64,000 nt of DNA from Clostridium sp. AM33-3 (lineage in GTDB: Bacteria > Bacillota > Clostridia > Lachnospirales > Lachnospiraceae). Every line of letters starts with the position of its first letter. Within the stretch, counting starts at the first letter, position 1. The stretch lies in contig NZ_QUIV01000001.1 of NCBI RefSeq assembly GCF_003480315.1, forward strand, positions 124,001-188,000, in the 5' to 3' direction. The notes below the pieces were generated by a model. That model did no database searches and had not been told where the DNA came from. It was given only the letters and a program-made list of their open reading frames with translations. The position numbers were made by a program, and so were the translations under genes. Below, piece by piece: positions 24,030 through 35,552 of this stretch.

Positions 24030-25469
24030 ATGAAGCATATCAGGCATTATTTCTGTACGGCTTTGCTTGGCACGGCGGTGCTTACTGCCTGTAGCGGCGC
24101 AGAAAAGGTGAAAAGTAACACACCGGTACAGATCACGATGTGGAACTATTACAATGGGGCACAGAAAGAGGAGATGGACCGACTTGTACAGGAGTTCAAT
24201 GATACGGTTGGGCTGGAACAGAAAATCGTGGTGGAATCTGTCAGCAAAGGAAGCGTATCGGAACTTGAGGATGCGGTGCGTGACAGTACGGACGGAAAGA
24301 CCGGAAGTGATCCGCTTCCGGATTTCTGCTCTGCCTATGCGGACGCGGCATATGACCTCTGGAAAAAGGATAAAATTTCGGACTTTCGTCCTTATCTGAC
24401 GGATGAGGAGTATGACAGCTATATTTCAGGCTATCTGGAGGAAGGTAATTTTGGAACCAATGCGGCCATGATGATTTTTCCGGTGGCCAAATCAACGGAA
24501 GTGCTGACGATCAACAGTACCGCCTGGGAACCGTTTGCCAGCGAGACCGGTGCTTCACTGGAGGAGCTTTCCACATGGGAGGGACTTGCTCAGACAGCAA
24601 AAGCATATTATGAATGGACCGATGCAAAGACGGAGACACCCAATGACGGCCAGGCCTTCTTTGGGCGCGATTCCTTCGCAAATTATATTCTCATTGGAAG
24701 TCATCAGCTCGGACATACTATTTATTCCGGTGAAAACGGAAGTATATCCGTGGATGTGGATCCGGACACTATGCGCCGCCTCTGGGATAACTTCTATGTG
24801 CCTTACATCAGCGGTTATTATCTGGAGGAGGGGAGATTCCGCAGCGATGACCTGAAAACAGGAAAGCTGATCGCCTATGTCGGATCTTCCAGCGGAGCTG
24901 TCTATGCGCCGGATCAGGTGACTTATGATGATGGCTCGACCGAGACAATCCGGTGTGACATCCTCCCGCTGCCCGGCTTTGCGGGAGCGTCTTCCTGCGC
25001 AGTCCAGCAGGGAGCCGGTGCGGTTATGTTCCGCACGGATGAGAAAAAAGAAAAAGCCGTTGTCACATTTTTAAAATGGCTGACCAGGGAAGAAAACAAT
25101 ATCCCATTCTGTATGGCATCCGGATATCTTCCGGTAACAAAAACTGCCAGTGATGTGGAGCGATGCATTTCCTGCATGAAGGAGCATAACCTGGAACTCG
25201 ACCCGAATGTAGAGACTATGCTGAAAACAGCGATCCCGCAGGTTAAGGAATATCGTCTTTATACGACAACTCCGTTTCCCGGCGCCCAGGATGCGAGAAA
25301 GGTGATTGATTCTACACTGCCGGAACGTGCCATGTCAGACCGGCAAAAGGTTCTGGAGCTCATAAGCTCCGGGATGTCCCTGGAGGCAGCGGTTTCGGAA
25401 TGCAATACAGAAGAGGCATTTGAAAGCTGGTGTGAAGACACAAAAGCGCAGCTTATAAATTTGAAGTGA
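24030..25469 (+). CDS. Family 1 extracellular solute-binding lipoprotein
   Basis: 479 residues with a signal peptide and lipobox TAVLTACSG (Cys near residue 21). The mature protein has a family 1 (maltose-type) binding fold: VQITMWNYYNGAQKEEMDRLVQEFN at the start, then STEVLTINSTAWEPFASETG, VAYVGSSSG-like and AVVTFLKWLTREENNIPFCMASGYLPVT. No ABC permease or ATPase gene is adjacent. Instead a large GGDEF-EAL receptor begins 13 bases downstream in the same direction. This suggests the binding protein delivers a ligand to that receptor. The ligand, perhaps a sugar or oligosaccharide, is unknown. Confidence 0.88.
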   Translation: MKHIRHYFCTALLGTAVLTACSGAEKVKSNTPVQITMWNYYNGAQKEEMDRLVQEFNDTVGLEQKIVVESVSKGSVSELEDAVRDSTDGKTGSDPLPDFCSAYADAAYDLWKKDKISDFRPYLTDEEYDSYISGYLEEGNFGTNAAMMIFPVAKSTEVLTINSTAWEPFASETGASLEELSTWEGLAQTAKAYYEWTDAKTETPNDGQAFFGRDSFANYILIGSHQLGHTIYSGENGSISVDVDPDTMRRLWDNFYVPYISGYYLEEGRFRSDDLKTGKLIAYVGSSSGAVYAPDQVTYDDGSTETIRCDILPLPGFAGASSCAVQQGAGAVMFRTDEKKEKAVVTFLKWLTREENNIPFCMASGYLPVTKTASDVERCISCMKEHNLELDPNVETMLKTAIPQVKEYRLYTTTPFPGAQDARKVIDSTLPERAMSDRQKVLELISSGMSLEAAVSECNTEEAFESWCEDTKAQLINLK

Positions 25470-25482
25470 TGAGGTTGAGCGT

Positions 25483-28434
25483 ATGAAAAAAACACGGTCT
25501 ATGAAGTGGAGGCTTGTGATTCCATTTTGTCTGATCCTGATTTTTCAGACTATTTTCATGATGGCATTTCTATCCACCGGAAATGTTGCCCAAGGCCTTT
25601 ATCAGACAGAACTCCGTTCATTGAAAAAGGATGTGGAAAACAGCGGGCTTCTTCTGGAGCGGGAGGTGCTGCAGCACTGGATGAATGACATCCGAAGCTC
25701 GGTGACGATCCAGACAACGATCCAGAGTGTCCTTAAGGAAGAGGGGAAAAAAGCATCAGACATTTCCCATGACTGGGAGCTCAATGAGCGGATCATAGGG
25801 GAAATCATGCCGGATGTCCTGGAACTGCTCCACCGAAGCTATGGCAACAGTATTTATGTGGTCCTGGACGGTCCCTCTGCACAGCAGAGTGCCGAAGGCC
25901 ATCAGGCCGGTATTTCCGTGCTGGATACGGACAGCAGCAGCTTTGCCGCGGATAATTCCGATCTCCAGCTTTCCCGTGGCGCTGCTGTTATCTCAAAGCA
26001 GTTTAAGATTCCATTGGCCAGCGACTGGAAGCTTGATTTTGACATGTCAGAAGAGATAGGATCTGGCTTTTACAATCCGTATTTTCTGACAAAGGGACAG
26101 AAGCTCAAAGGTAATATTGCTCGCTTTGCCTTCCTGGGGCCCATATCCGGCGCACTGCAGGCAGATACGGACGGGGTCAGTTACTCTATACCGCTGACAG
26201 CAGAAGACGGCACGGTGATCGGTGTTCTCGGCGGAACCATGCTGAAGGAGCAGATTTATTCACTTCTGAAAAATGAACTGCTTCACAAAGATGAGGACAC
26301 CATCCTGATGCTCGCGAAAAGGGGAGAAAATGAAACGGTCCTGACCCCGGTCCTGACGTACGGTATGTCCTTTCACCGGTCCTTTGAAGGCATGAACGGA
26401 ATCGGCGGGACTGCCACCAGGTGGAATGACATTCAGAAAACACAGGATCAGAACGGAGACTGGTGGTATCTTGCATCCAGGGAGCTTCCGGTATATGGGC
26501 GCGATTCCGCGTTTTACAGAACGAGCTGGCAGATCGTGGTGCTCAGGCGTCAGAGCGTGATGCGCTCCTTCTATCAAAAGCTTCTGAACGGCCTTCTTTC
26601 CGGCTGTGCGTTCGCCATGATCCCCGGGATTTTGTTTGCCCTGATGTATGGAACGTACTTCAGCCTGCCGATCCGCAGGCTGATCTGCCAGCTGCGCTCT
26701 GCGGAGGATGATTCCCGGATCCATCTTCAGCCAACCTATATCAGCGAGCTGGATGAGCTGAGCCACGCGATTGAATATCTGAGCGCAGATGTGGCGGAAT
26801 CGGCCCTGCGTATATCCAGGATCCTGGAAGGCTCCGGTGTTCCCATTGGCGTATTTGAATATCTGCCAGACCGGAAAAAGGTATTCTGCAGCCGGACTCT
26901 GTTTGAGCTTCTCGGACTTGAACAGACGGATCGGGATTATACGTACCTGGAAGAGACCGGCTTCCGGAAGATGATGCAGATCCTGGGGCCTGGGGTTAAG
27001 GAGCACCAGGATGTCCGGCTTTATCATCTGAAGGCGAACGGAAAGGAACGCTATTTCCGCTTAAAAATCGTCCGGGCGGAAAATGGCAATGAGACAGGCG
27101 TCCTGCTTGATGTGACAGAAGAACTGGAGTACCAGAAACGTCTGGAGTTGGAGCGTGACTACGATCCGCTGACAGAGCTTTATAACCGGCCGGCCTTCCG
27201 CAGAAATACGCTAAAGCTTCTGCAAAGCGGAAGGATCAGCTGCGGTGCCATGCTGATGTGGGATCTGGATAATCTGAAATATGTCAACGATAACTATGGT
27301 CATGAGATGGGAGACCGCTATATCCGTCTGTTCGCAGATCAGCTGAAAACCCTGAACCGGTACGGTGCTGTGGTAGAGCGCCATTCCGGCGATGAATTTA
27401 TGGCGTTTCTCTGCGGAAGCAGTGAGGAAGAACTACGCGGTATCCTTTGTGAGCTGCGCACCGTAGTGTGCGCAGCCAGCCTGAAGGTGTCCGACCAGTA
27501 TGAGCTTCCGCTGCGCGCCTCAGCGGGGGTTACCTGGTATCCGCGCCAGGCCCGTGATTTTGAAACGCTTGTCCGGTATGCCGATTTTGCCATGTACATG
27601 GCAAAGCACAGTACCAAGGGCGTACTTCAGGAATTTGATCTGGAAAGCTATCAGAAGAATTCCTATCTTTTGTCCGGGCAGGAGGAGATCAACCGTCTTC
27701 TCGAGCAGGATGATGTCCCATTTGCGGCACAGCCGATCGTCTGCCGTGACGGAAGTCTGTATGGATATGAGCTGCTGATGCGTCCGGAAACCAGGAATTT
27801 CAAAAATATCCAGGAGGTTTTGAATCTGGCCAAGCGTCAGGCAAAGCTTCCGCAGTTTGAACGACTGACCTGGGTTGGCGCCTTCCGGTGGCTTTTTACA
27901 CACAAGGCTGAAATACCATCCGACTGCCATATCTTCATCAATTCCATTGCCAATGTATCTCTTGACCCGGATTGCATGAATGAACTGCTCCGGAAATATC
28001 CGGATTTTCTGAAACATGTTGTCGTGGAGATCACGGAGGGAGAGGCCATTAGCAGCCGTGATATGGAATTCAAAATGGAGACCATCCGCCGGACCGGAAG
28101 CTTGATCGCGCTGGATGATTTCGGAAGCGGATACAGCAGTGAGGGAACGCTCCTGAATATGGAGGTGAACATTGTAAAGCTGGATATGGGACTGGTCAGC
28201 GGAATCGATAAAAACCGGGACAAGCAGGAGCTTGCCGCAAACCTGATCCACTACTGCAAGGAACGCAATATCCTGGTACTTGCAGAGGGTGTGGAGCGGA
28301 TCGAGGAGGTTCACACTATGCTGCTTCTGGGAGCTGATCTCTTCCAGGGTTATTATTTCGGACGGCCGGAGCTGGAAATCCGTCCGGTAAACCCATATGT
28401 GATCGAAAAAATGCGTAAGTTATTGCAAAAATAG
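25483..28434 (+). CDS. Cache-PAS-GGDEF-EAL cyclic-di-GMP receptor
   Basis: 983-residue membrane protein. A transmembrane helix (about 10-30) is followed by a large extracytoplasmic Cache-like domain (30-360). A second helix (366-393) leads into a HAMP-like segment, a PAS-like domain (440-550), GGDEF (560-725) and EAL (735-975). The GGDEF motif reads SGDEF (635-639), so cyclase activity is uncertain. The EAL domain keeps its key residues: E763 in YELLMR, the Asn of FINSIAN, EITE, DDFGSGYSS, the Lys of VKLD, AEGVE and QGYYFGRP. It is therefore probably an active c-di-GMP phosphodiesterase controlled by an external ligand through the neighbouring binding protein. Confidence 0.9.
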   Translation: MKKTRSMKWRLVIPFCLILIFQTIFMMAFLSTGNVAQGLYQTELRSLKKDVENSGLLLEREVLQHWMNDIRSSVTIQTTIQSVLKEEGKKASDISHDWELNERIIGEIMPDVLELLHRSYGNSIYVVLDGPSAQQSAEGHQAGISVLDTDSSSFAADNSDLQLSRGAAVISKQFKIPLASDWKLDFDMSEEIGSGFYNPYFLTKGQKLKGNIARFAFLGPISGALQADTDGVSYSIPLTAEDGTVIGVLGGTMLKEQIYSLLKNELLHKDEDTILMLAKRGENETVLTPVLTYGMSFHRSFEGMNGIGGTATRWNDIQKTQDQNGDWWYLASRELPVYGRDSAFYRTSWQIVVLRRQSVMRSFYQKLLNGLLSGCAFAMIPGILFALMYGTYFSLPIRRLICQLRSAEDDSRIHLQPTYISELDELSHAIEYLSADVAESALRISRILEGSGVPIGVFEYLPDRKKVFCSRTLFELLGLEQTDRDYTYLEETGFRKMMQILGPGVKEHQDVRLYHLKANGKERYFRLKIVRAENGNETGVLLDVTEELEYQKRLELERDYDPLTELYNRPAFRRNTLKLLQSGRISCGAMLMWDLDNLKYVNDNYGHEMGDRYIRLFADQLKTLNRYGAVVERHSGDEFMAFLCGSSEEELRGILCELRTVVCAASLKVSDQYELPLRASAGVTWYPRQARDFETLVRYADFAMYMAKHSTKGVLQEFDLESYQKNSYLLSGQEEINRLLEQDDVPFAAQPIVCRDGSLYGYELLMRPETRNFKNIQEVLNLAKRQAKLPQFERLTWVGAFRWLFTHKAEIPSDCHIFINSIANVSLDPDCMNELLRKYPDFLKHVVVEITEGEAISSRDMEFKMETIRRTGSLIALDDFGSGYSSEGTLLNMEVNIVKLDMGLVSGIDKNRDKQELAANLIHYCKERNILVLAEGVERIEEVHTMLLLGADLFQGYYFGRPELEIRPVNPYVIEKMRKLLQK

Positions 28435-28458
28435 GACTGGTAATTATAAAAAGTCTAT

Positions 28459-28467
28459 GCTATAATG
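28459..28467 (+). promoter_or_regulatory. Extended -10 promoter of tig
   Basis: TGC followed by TATAAT (28462-28467), i.e. an extended -10. No good -35 lies upstream. The transcript would have a leader of about 55 bases before tig. Confidence 0.55.
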
Positions 28468-28530
28468 GTGAATTGAAGTGTGGCGCCCTGCCGGGACGGC
28501 CATACATAGATGTAAGGAGGAACCCATATT

Positions 28531-29817
28531 ATGAGTTTACAGGTAGAAAAATTAGAAAAAAACATGGCGAAATTAACCGTAGAAGTACCGGCAGAGCAGT
28601 TTGAGGCAGCTCTTAAAACTTCCTATAACAAGAATAAAAACAAGTTTAACATTCCTGGCTTCCGTAAGGGCAAAGCACCGCAGGCAATGATCGAGAAGAT
28701 GTACGGTGTCGGCGTATTTTACGAGGATGCTGTAGATGAGGCAATCAACGCTTCTTATCCGGATGCTGCAAAAGAGAGCGGTCTTGAGATCGTTTCCAGA
28801 CCGGAAATCTCCATCGAGCAGGTAGAAAAGGGCAAATCCTTCATCTACGTTGCAACCGTAGCTACCAAGCCGGAGGTAACCCTGGGCGAGTACAAGGGTA
28901 TTGAAGTAGAAAAAGCAAAACCGGAAGTAACCGACGCTGACGTAGAGGCAGAGTTAAAGAAGGTTCAGGAGCAGAACTCCAGACTGGTATCCGTTGAGGA
29001 CCGCGCAGTTGCAGACGGTGACCAGACCGTGATCGACTTCGAGGGCTTTGTAGATGGCAAGGCATTCGAGGGCGGAAAGGCTGAGGACTACACTCTGGTG
29101 ATCGGTTCCCATTCCTTCATCGATACCTTTGAAGATCAGCTGATCGGCAAGAACATCGGTGAGGATGTAGAAGTAAACGTAACCTTCCCGGCTGAGTATC
29201 ATGCAGCAGAGCTGGCTGGCAAGCCGGCAACCTTCAAGGTTAAGATCAAAGAGATCAAGATGAAAGAGCTTCCGGAGCTGAACGATGAGTTCGCAAGCGA
29301 GGTTTCTGAGTTCGAGACTCTTGACGCATACAAAGAGGACGTTAAGAACAAACTGGCTGAGACCAAGCAGGCACAGGCTACCGCTGAGAACGAGAACAAC
29401 GTTGTACAGAAGGTTGTTGATAACGCTCAGATGGATATTCCGGCACCGATGGTGGATGAGCAGGTTCGCAACATGATCGAGGACTACGCACGCAGACTGC
29501 AGAGCCAGGGCATCAGCTTTGACCAGTATCTGCAGTTCACCGGCAGCACCATCGAGCAGTTACAGGAGCAGATGCGTCCGCAGGCTGAGTTAAGACTGCG
29601 TACCCGCCTGGTACTCGAGGCTGTTGTAGCAGCAGAGAAGATCGAGCCGTCTGACGAGTTAGTTGAGGCTGAGATCAAGAAGATGTCCGAGAACTACAAG
29701 ATGGACGCTGAGCAGATCAAGACCATCATGGGTGAGGCAGGAATGGCTCAGATGAAGGCTGACATGGCTGTTCAGGAGGCTGTAGATTTCCTGGTAGCTG
29801 AGGCTAAATTAGTATAA
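28531..29817 (+). CDS. tig: Trigger factor
   Basis: 428-residue ribosome-associated chaperone. The N-terminal ribosome-binding domain carries FNIPGFRKGKAPQAMIEKMYG, the signature loop GFRKGK. The FKBP-like prolyl isomerase domain spans about 150-240 (DRAVADGDQTVIDFEGFVDGKAFEGGKAEDYTLVIGS). The helical C-terminal arms fill the rest. Length is standard. AAGGAGG precedes ATG. It opens the conserved tig-clpP-clpX-lon-engB block, whose products handle nascent-chain folding and protein turnover. Confidence 0.97.
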   Translation: MSLQVEKLEKNMAKLTVEVPAEQFEAALKTSYNKNKNKFNIPGFRKGKAPQAMIEKMYGVGVFYEDAVDEAINASYPDAAKESGLEIVSRPEISIEQVEKGKSFIYVATVATKPEVTLGEYKGIEVEKAKPEVTDADVEAELKKVQEQNSRLVSVEDRAVADGDQTVIDFEGFVDGKAFEGGKAEDYTLVIGSHSFIDTFEDQLIGKNIGEDVEVNVTFPAEYHAAELAGKPATFKVKIKEIKMKELPELNDEFASEVSEFETLDAYKEDVKNKLAETKQAQATAENENNVVQKVVDNAQMDIPAPMVDEQVRNMIEDYARRLQSQGISFDQYLQFTGSTIEQLQEQMRPQAELRLRTRLVLEAVVAAEKIEPSDELVEAEIKKMSENYKMDAEQIKTIMGEAGMAQMKADMAVQEAVDFLVAEAKLV

Positions 29818-29851
29818 TATTTTCCAGTATAGGAATACTAACACTATGACT

Positions 29852-29888
29852 AGGTGCAGATTTCGGGCCAGACCTGGAGTCTGCACCT
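29852..29888 (+). other. Hairpin between tig and clpP
   Basis: AGGTGCAGA (29852-29860) pairs with TCTGCACCT (29880-29888), with an inner CCAG/CTGG pairing. No T-run follows, so it is probably a processing or stabilising hairpin that allows read-through to clpP. Confidence 0.55.
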
Positions 29889-29930
29889 ATCATTGCAAAA
29901 GACAGTAATGAAAGACAGGAGGATCTGACG

Positions 29931-30512
29931 ATGGCATTGGTACCTTATGTAATTGAACAGACCAGCAGAGGAGAACGCTCCTACGATATCTATTCCCGCT
30001 TGTTAAAAGAGAGAATTATTTTCCTTGGGGAAGAAGTAACTGACGTTTCCGCAAGCCTGATCGTAGCTCAGCTTCTGTTCCTGGAGTCTGAGGACCCGGG
30101 CAAGGATATTAACTTATACATCAACAGTCCGGGCGGATCCGTGACTGCCGGCATGGCCATCTACGATACCATGAATTACATCAAATGCGATGTATCTACC
30201 GTGTGCATCGGTATGGCAGCCAGCATGGGTGCATTTCTTCTGGCCGGCGGCGCAAAGGGCAAACGTTTCGCGCTTCCGAATGCAGAGGTTATGATCCACC
30301 AGCCGTCTGGTGGTGCTCAGGGTCAGGCAACCGAGATTCAGATCGTTGCTGAGAAAATCCTGCAGACCAAAAAGAAATTAAATGAGATTCTTGCAGCCAA
30401 TACCGGACAGCCCTACGAGGTCATCTGCCGCGATACGGAACGCGACAATTACATGACCGCGGAAGAAGCCTTAAAATATGGCTTGATCGACCAGGTGATC
30501 GCAAAGCACTAA
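29931..30512 (+). CDS. clpP: ATP-dependent Clp protease proteolytic subunit
   Basis: 193-residue serine peptidase that forms the tetradecameric ClpP barrel. The catalytic triad is visible: Ser98 in GMAASMG, His123 in VMIHQPSGG, Asp172 in RDTERDN. The N-terminal axial loop ([19 protein letters not shown]) and [11 protein letters not shown] are standard. AGGAGG precedes ATG 29931. ClpX, its unfoldase partner, is encoded directly downstream. Confidence 0.98.
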   Translation: MALVPYVIEQTSRGERSYDIYSRLLKERIIFLGEEVTDVSASLIVAQLLFLESEDPGKDINLYINSPGGSVTAGMAIYDTMNYIKCDVSTVCIGMAASMGAFLLAGGAKGKRFALPNAEVMIHQPSGGAQGQATEIQIVAEKILQTKKKLNEILAANTGQPYEVICRDTERDNYMTAEEALKYGLIDQVIAKH

Positions 30513-30566
30513 GGCTGCTTTACGCTCAAGAATTCTTACAACCAGGAAAGGACAAGGTGTTATTTT

Positions 30567-31874
30567 ATGCCGACAAGAACAGATGACAGGGTCAGATGCT
30601 CTTTCTGCGGAAAGACCCAGGATCAGGTAAGAAAACTGATTGCCGGTTCCAACAATGTATTTATCTGTGACGAATGTATTGAACTCTGCGGAGAAATCCT
30701 CGCGGAGGAGCTGGAAGAGGAGGAAGAGAAGGAGCCGGTATCTCCGTTAGCTGGCATTAACCTGTTAAAGCCGAAGGAGATCAAGGCATTTCTGGATGAG
30801 TATGTCATTGGACAGGATGCAGCCAAGAAGGTACTGTCTGTAGCGGTTTACAATCACTACAAACGTATCACCTCCGGTGCAGGCAGTGATGTGGATGTGC
30901 AGAAGAGCAATATTCTTATGCTGGGACCGACTGGTTCCGGTAAGACTTATCTGGCACAGACTCTGGCCAAAATCTTAAATGTACCATTTGCCATCGCGGA
31001 TGCGACCGCGCTGACTGAGGCCGGTTATGTAGGTGAGGATGTTGAGAATATTCTCTTAAAGCTGATCCAGGCGGCAGATTACGATATCAGCAAGGCGGAG
31101 TACGGTATTATCTACGTGGATGAGATCGATAAGATCACGAAGAAATCTGAGAACGTATCTATCACCCGTGATGTATCCGGTGAGGGTGTCCAGCAGGCAC
31201 TTTTAAAAATCCTCGAGGGAACCGTAGCCAGCGTGCCGCCGCAGGGAGGAAGAAAGCATCCGCATCAGGAGCTTCTGCAGATCGATACGACCAATATTCT
31301 GTTTATCTGCGGAGGAGCGTTTGATGGTCTGGAGCGCATCATCGAGAGCCGCTTAAGCGCCGGCTCTATTGGATTTAACGCAGAGGTCTTAGACAAGAAC
31401 AAGACCGACATCGATGAGCTCTTACGCCAGGTAGAACCGCACGATCTTGTGAAATTCGGCCTGATCCCGGAGTTTATCGGCCGTGTACCTGTAACGGTTT
31501 CCCTGGACCTTCTCGATGTGCATTCCTTAAGCCGGATCCTGACCGAGCCGAAGAATGCCCTGACCAAGCAGTATCAGAAGCTGTTTGAGCTGGATGGCGT
31601 TAAACTGGAATTTACCCCGGAAGCCATTGAAGAGGTTGCAAAGCTTGCGGTAGAGAGAAAAACCGGAGCCAGAGGACTTCGTTCTATTCTGGAATCCGTC
31701 ATGATGGATCTGATGTATGAGATCCCGTCTGACAATAATATCGGCATCTGCACCATTACCAAAGATGTCGTAGACAAAACAGGAGAGCCGGAGCTGGTAT
31801 ACCGGGATACGGCTGTGCCGCGCAAAACACTCTCCCAGAGACTGAAGAAAGAAACATCCGGCGAGATCGCATAA
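30567..31874 (+). CDS. clpX: Clp protease ATP-binding subunit ClpX
   Basis: 435-residue AAA+ unfoldase. The N-terminal C4 zinc finger ([17 protein letters not shown], then ICDECIELC) binds adaptors. Walker A is GPTGSGKT, Walker B YVDEIDK, and sensor and arginine-finger segments ([16 protein letters not shown]) are all present. The ClpP-contact IGF-type loop appears as IGFN in the [12 protein letters not shown] segment. It delivers unfolded substrates to ClpP. Confidence 0.98.
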   Translation: MPTRTDDRVRCSFCGKTQDQVRKLIAGSNNVFICDECIELCGEILAEELEEEEEKEPVSPLAGINLLKPKEIKAFLDEYVIGQDAAKKVLSVAVYNHYKRITSGAGSDVDVQKSNILMLGPTGSGKTYLAQTLAKILNVPFAIADATALTEAGYVGEDVENILLKLIQAADYDISKAEYGIIYVDEIDKITKKSENVSITRDVSGEGVQQALLKILEGTVASVPPQGGRKHPHQELLQIDTTNILFICGGAFDGLERIIESRLSAGSIGFNAEVLDKNKTDIDELLRQVEPHDLVKFGLIPEFIGRVPVTVSLDLLDVHSLSRILTEPKNALTKQYQKLFELDGVKLEFTPEAIEEVAKLAVERKTGARGLRSILESVMMDLMYEIPSDNNIGICTITKDVVDKTGEPELVYRDTAVPRKTLSQRLKKETSGEIA

Positions 31875-31888
31875 TGCCGGATGGCGAG

Positions 31889-31914
31889 AATGGGAGCTAT
31901 AAGCTCCCATTTTT
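31889..31914 (+). terminator. Terminator between clpX and lon
   Basis: TGGGAGCT (31891-31898) pairs with AGCTCCCA (31902-31909) over a 3-base loop, flanked by AA on the left and TTTTT on the right. It separates the clpPX transcript from lon, at least in part. Confidence 0.85.
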
Positions 31915-31952
31915 ATGTTTCAGTCTGTTCATATCTATTTAGGAGGAACCTG

Positions 31953-34265
<2,313 letters not shown>

Positions 34266-34286
34266 AAGGAAAAGTGAGGAAGAACG

Positions 34287-34910
34287 ATGATTATTAGAAA
34301 AGCGGAATTGGAGACGGTCTGCGGCATTACCAGTACATTGCCGGAAAATCTTCTGCCGGAATTTGCCTTTGCCGGGAAGTCCAATGTTGGAAAATCTTCC
34401 CTGATCAATGGCCTGCTGAACCGCCGTGCGCTGGCGAGGACTTCCTCACAGCCCGGAAAGACCCAGACGATCAATTTTTACAATGTCAATGATGATCTGT
34501 ATTTTGTTGATCTTCCGGGTTACGGATATGCAAAAGTATCAGTTGAGGTAAAAGCAAAATGGGGCAAGATGATCGAGCGTTATCTGAAAAAATCAAAGAT
34601 GCTCAAATGCATCTTCCTGCTCATTGATATACGCCATGATCCGTCAGCGAACGATAAGCTGATGTATGACTGGATCGTATCCAATGGCTACAAGCCGGTT
34701 ATCATTGCCACGAAGCTGGACAAATTGAAACGCAGCCAGATCCAGAAGCATGTGAAGATGGTCCGTGAAGGACTTGGTCTTGCGAAGGAGGATATTCTGA
34801 TCCCGTTTTCCGCCGAGACCAAGCAGGGAAGAGATGAAATCTGGGCGCTCATTGAGTCTTTGCAGAATCCGGCTCCGGAAATGGCAGAGCCGGTGACAGA
34901 GTCTGAATAA
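34287..34910 (+). CDS. engB: Ribosome biogenesis GTPase YsxC/EngB
   Basis: 207-residue small GTPase for 50S subunit assembly. The G motifs are all present: G1 GKSNVGKSS, G3 DLPGYG, G4 TKLD, G5 SAE. QPGKTQTINFY lies in switch I. The lon-engB adjacency is widely conserved in Firmicutes. The 21-base spacing and lack of a terminator suggest co-transcription with lon. Confidence 0.96.
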   Translation: MIIRKAELETVCGITSTLPENLLPEFAFAGKSNVGKSSLINGLLNRRALARTSSQPGKTQTINFYNVNDDLYFVDLPGYGYAKVSVEVKAKWGKMIERYLKKSKMLKCIFLLIDIRHDPSANDKLMYDWIVSNGYKPVIIATKLDKLKRSQIQKHVKMVREGLGLAKEDILIPFSAETKQGRDEIWALIESLQNPAPEMAEPVTESE

Positions 34911-35015
34911 CATCAGACAGATTTTACGAAGATTTCACTTGAGTGTTTTTAAAATGTGTGATACGTTGTAACTATTCTATACATTCTATAAAGAAAAGTA
35001 AGGAGGATCTGTTAT

Positions 35016-35486
35016 ATGTCTCAGGAATACATTACATTTACTATTGGCAGCAAAAAGAACATTGCATTGATCGCTCATGACAACGAAAAACCGAAGCTCA
35101 TTGAATGGTGCAGGGAGCATAAAGACGAACTTATGAAGCATAATCTTTACGGCACCGGCACAACGGCCCGCATGATCACGGACCAGACCGGTCTTACCGT
35201 AAAAGGCTACAACAGCGGCCCTCTCGGTGGCGACCAGCAGATCGGAGCCAAGATCGTAGAAGGCGTGATTGACTTTGTAGTATTCTTTTCCGATCCGCTG
35301 ACGGCACAGCCTCACGATCCGGATGTGAAGGCCCTGATGCGTATCGCTCAGGTCTACGACATTCCTATGGCGGTCAATAAGGCCACCGCGGACTTCATGA
35401 TCACATCCTGTTTCATGAACAGAGATTACCAGCATGAGGTCATCAATTTCAAACGGAATATCGAGGAACGGGCAGAAACCTTATAA
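35016..35486 (+). CDS. mgsA: Methylglyoxal synthase
   Basis: 156-residue enzyme that turns dihydroxyacetone phosphate into methylglyoxal, a phosphate-releasing glycolytic bypass. The family sequence is clear: IALIAHDNEKPKLIEWC, LYGTGTTARMI, SGPLGGDQQIGAKI with catalytic Asp, FFSDPLTAQPHDPDVKALMRIA, VNKATADF. AAGGAGG is upstream of ATG 35016. Length is slightly above 150 with a variable tail. A terminator follows. Confidence 0.96.
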   Translation: MSQEYITFTIGSKKNIALIAHDNEKPKLIEWCREHKDELMKHNLYGTGTTARMITDQTGLTVKGYNSGPLGGDQQIGAKIVEGVIDFVVFFSDPLTAQPHDPDVKALMRIAQVYDIPMAVNKATADFMITSCFMNRDYQHEVINFKRNIEERAETL

Positions 35487-35501
35487 GCTGCCTGAAACTG
35501 A

Positions 35502-35527
35502 GGACGCGTTGCAGGCGCGTCCTTTTT
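35502..35527 (+). terminator. Intrinsic terminator after mgsA
   Basis: GGACGCG (35502-35508) pairs with CGCGTCC (35516-35522) over a 7-base loop, followed by TTTTT. Confidence 0.88.
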
Positions 35528-35552
35528 CGAATCTGAACAGGGAGGATGTATT

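Noticed and set aside
31881..31952. Extended N-terminus of Lon
   Set aside because: It spans the clpX terminator, while a good AGGAGG precedes ATG 31953.
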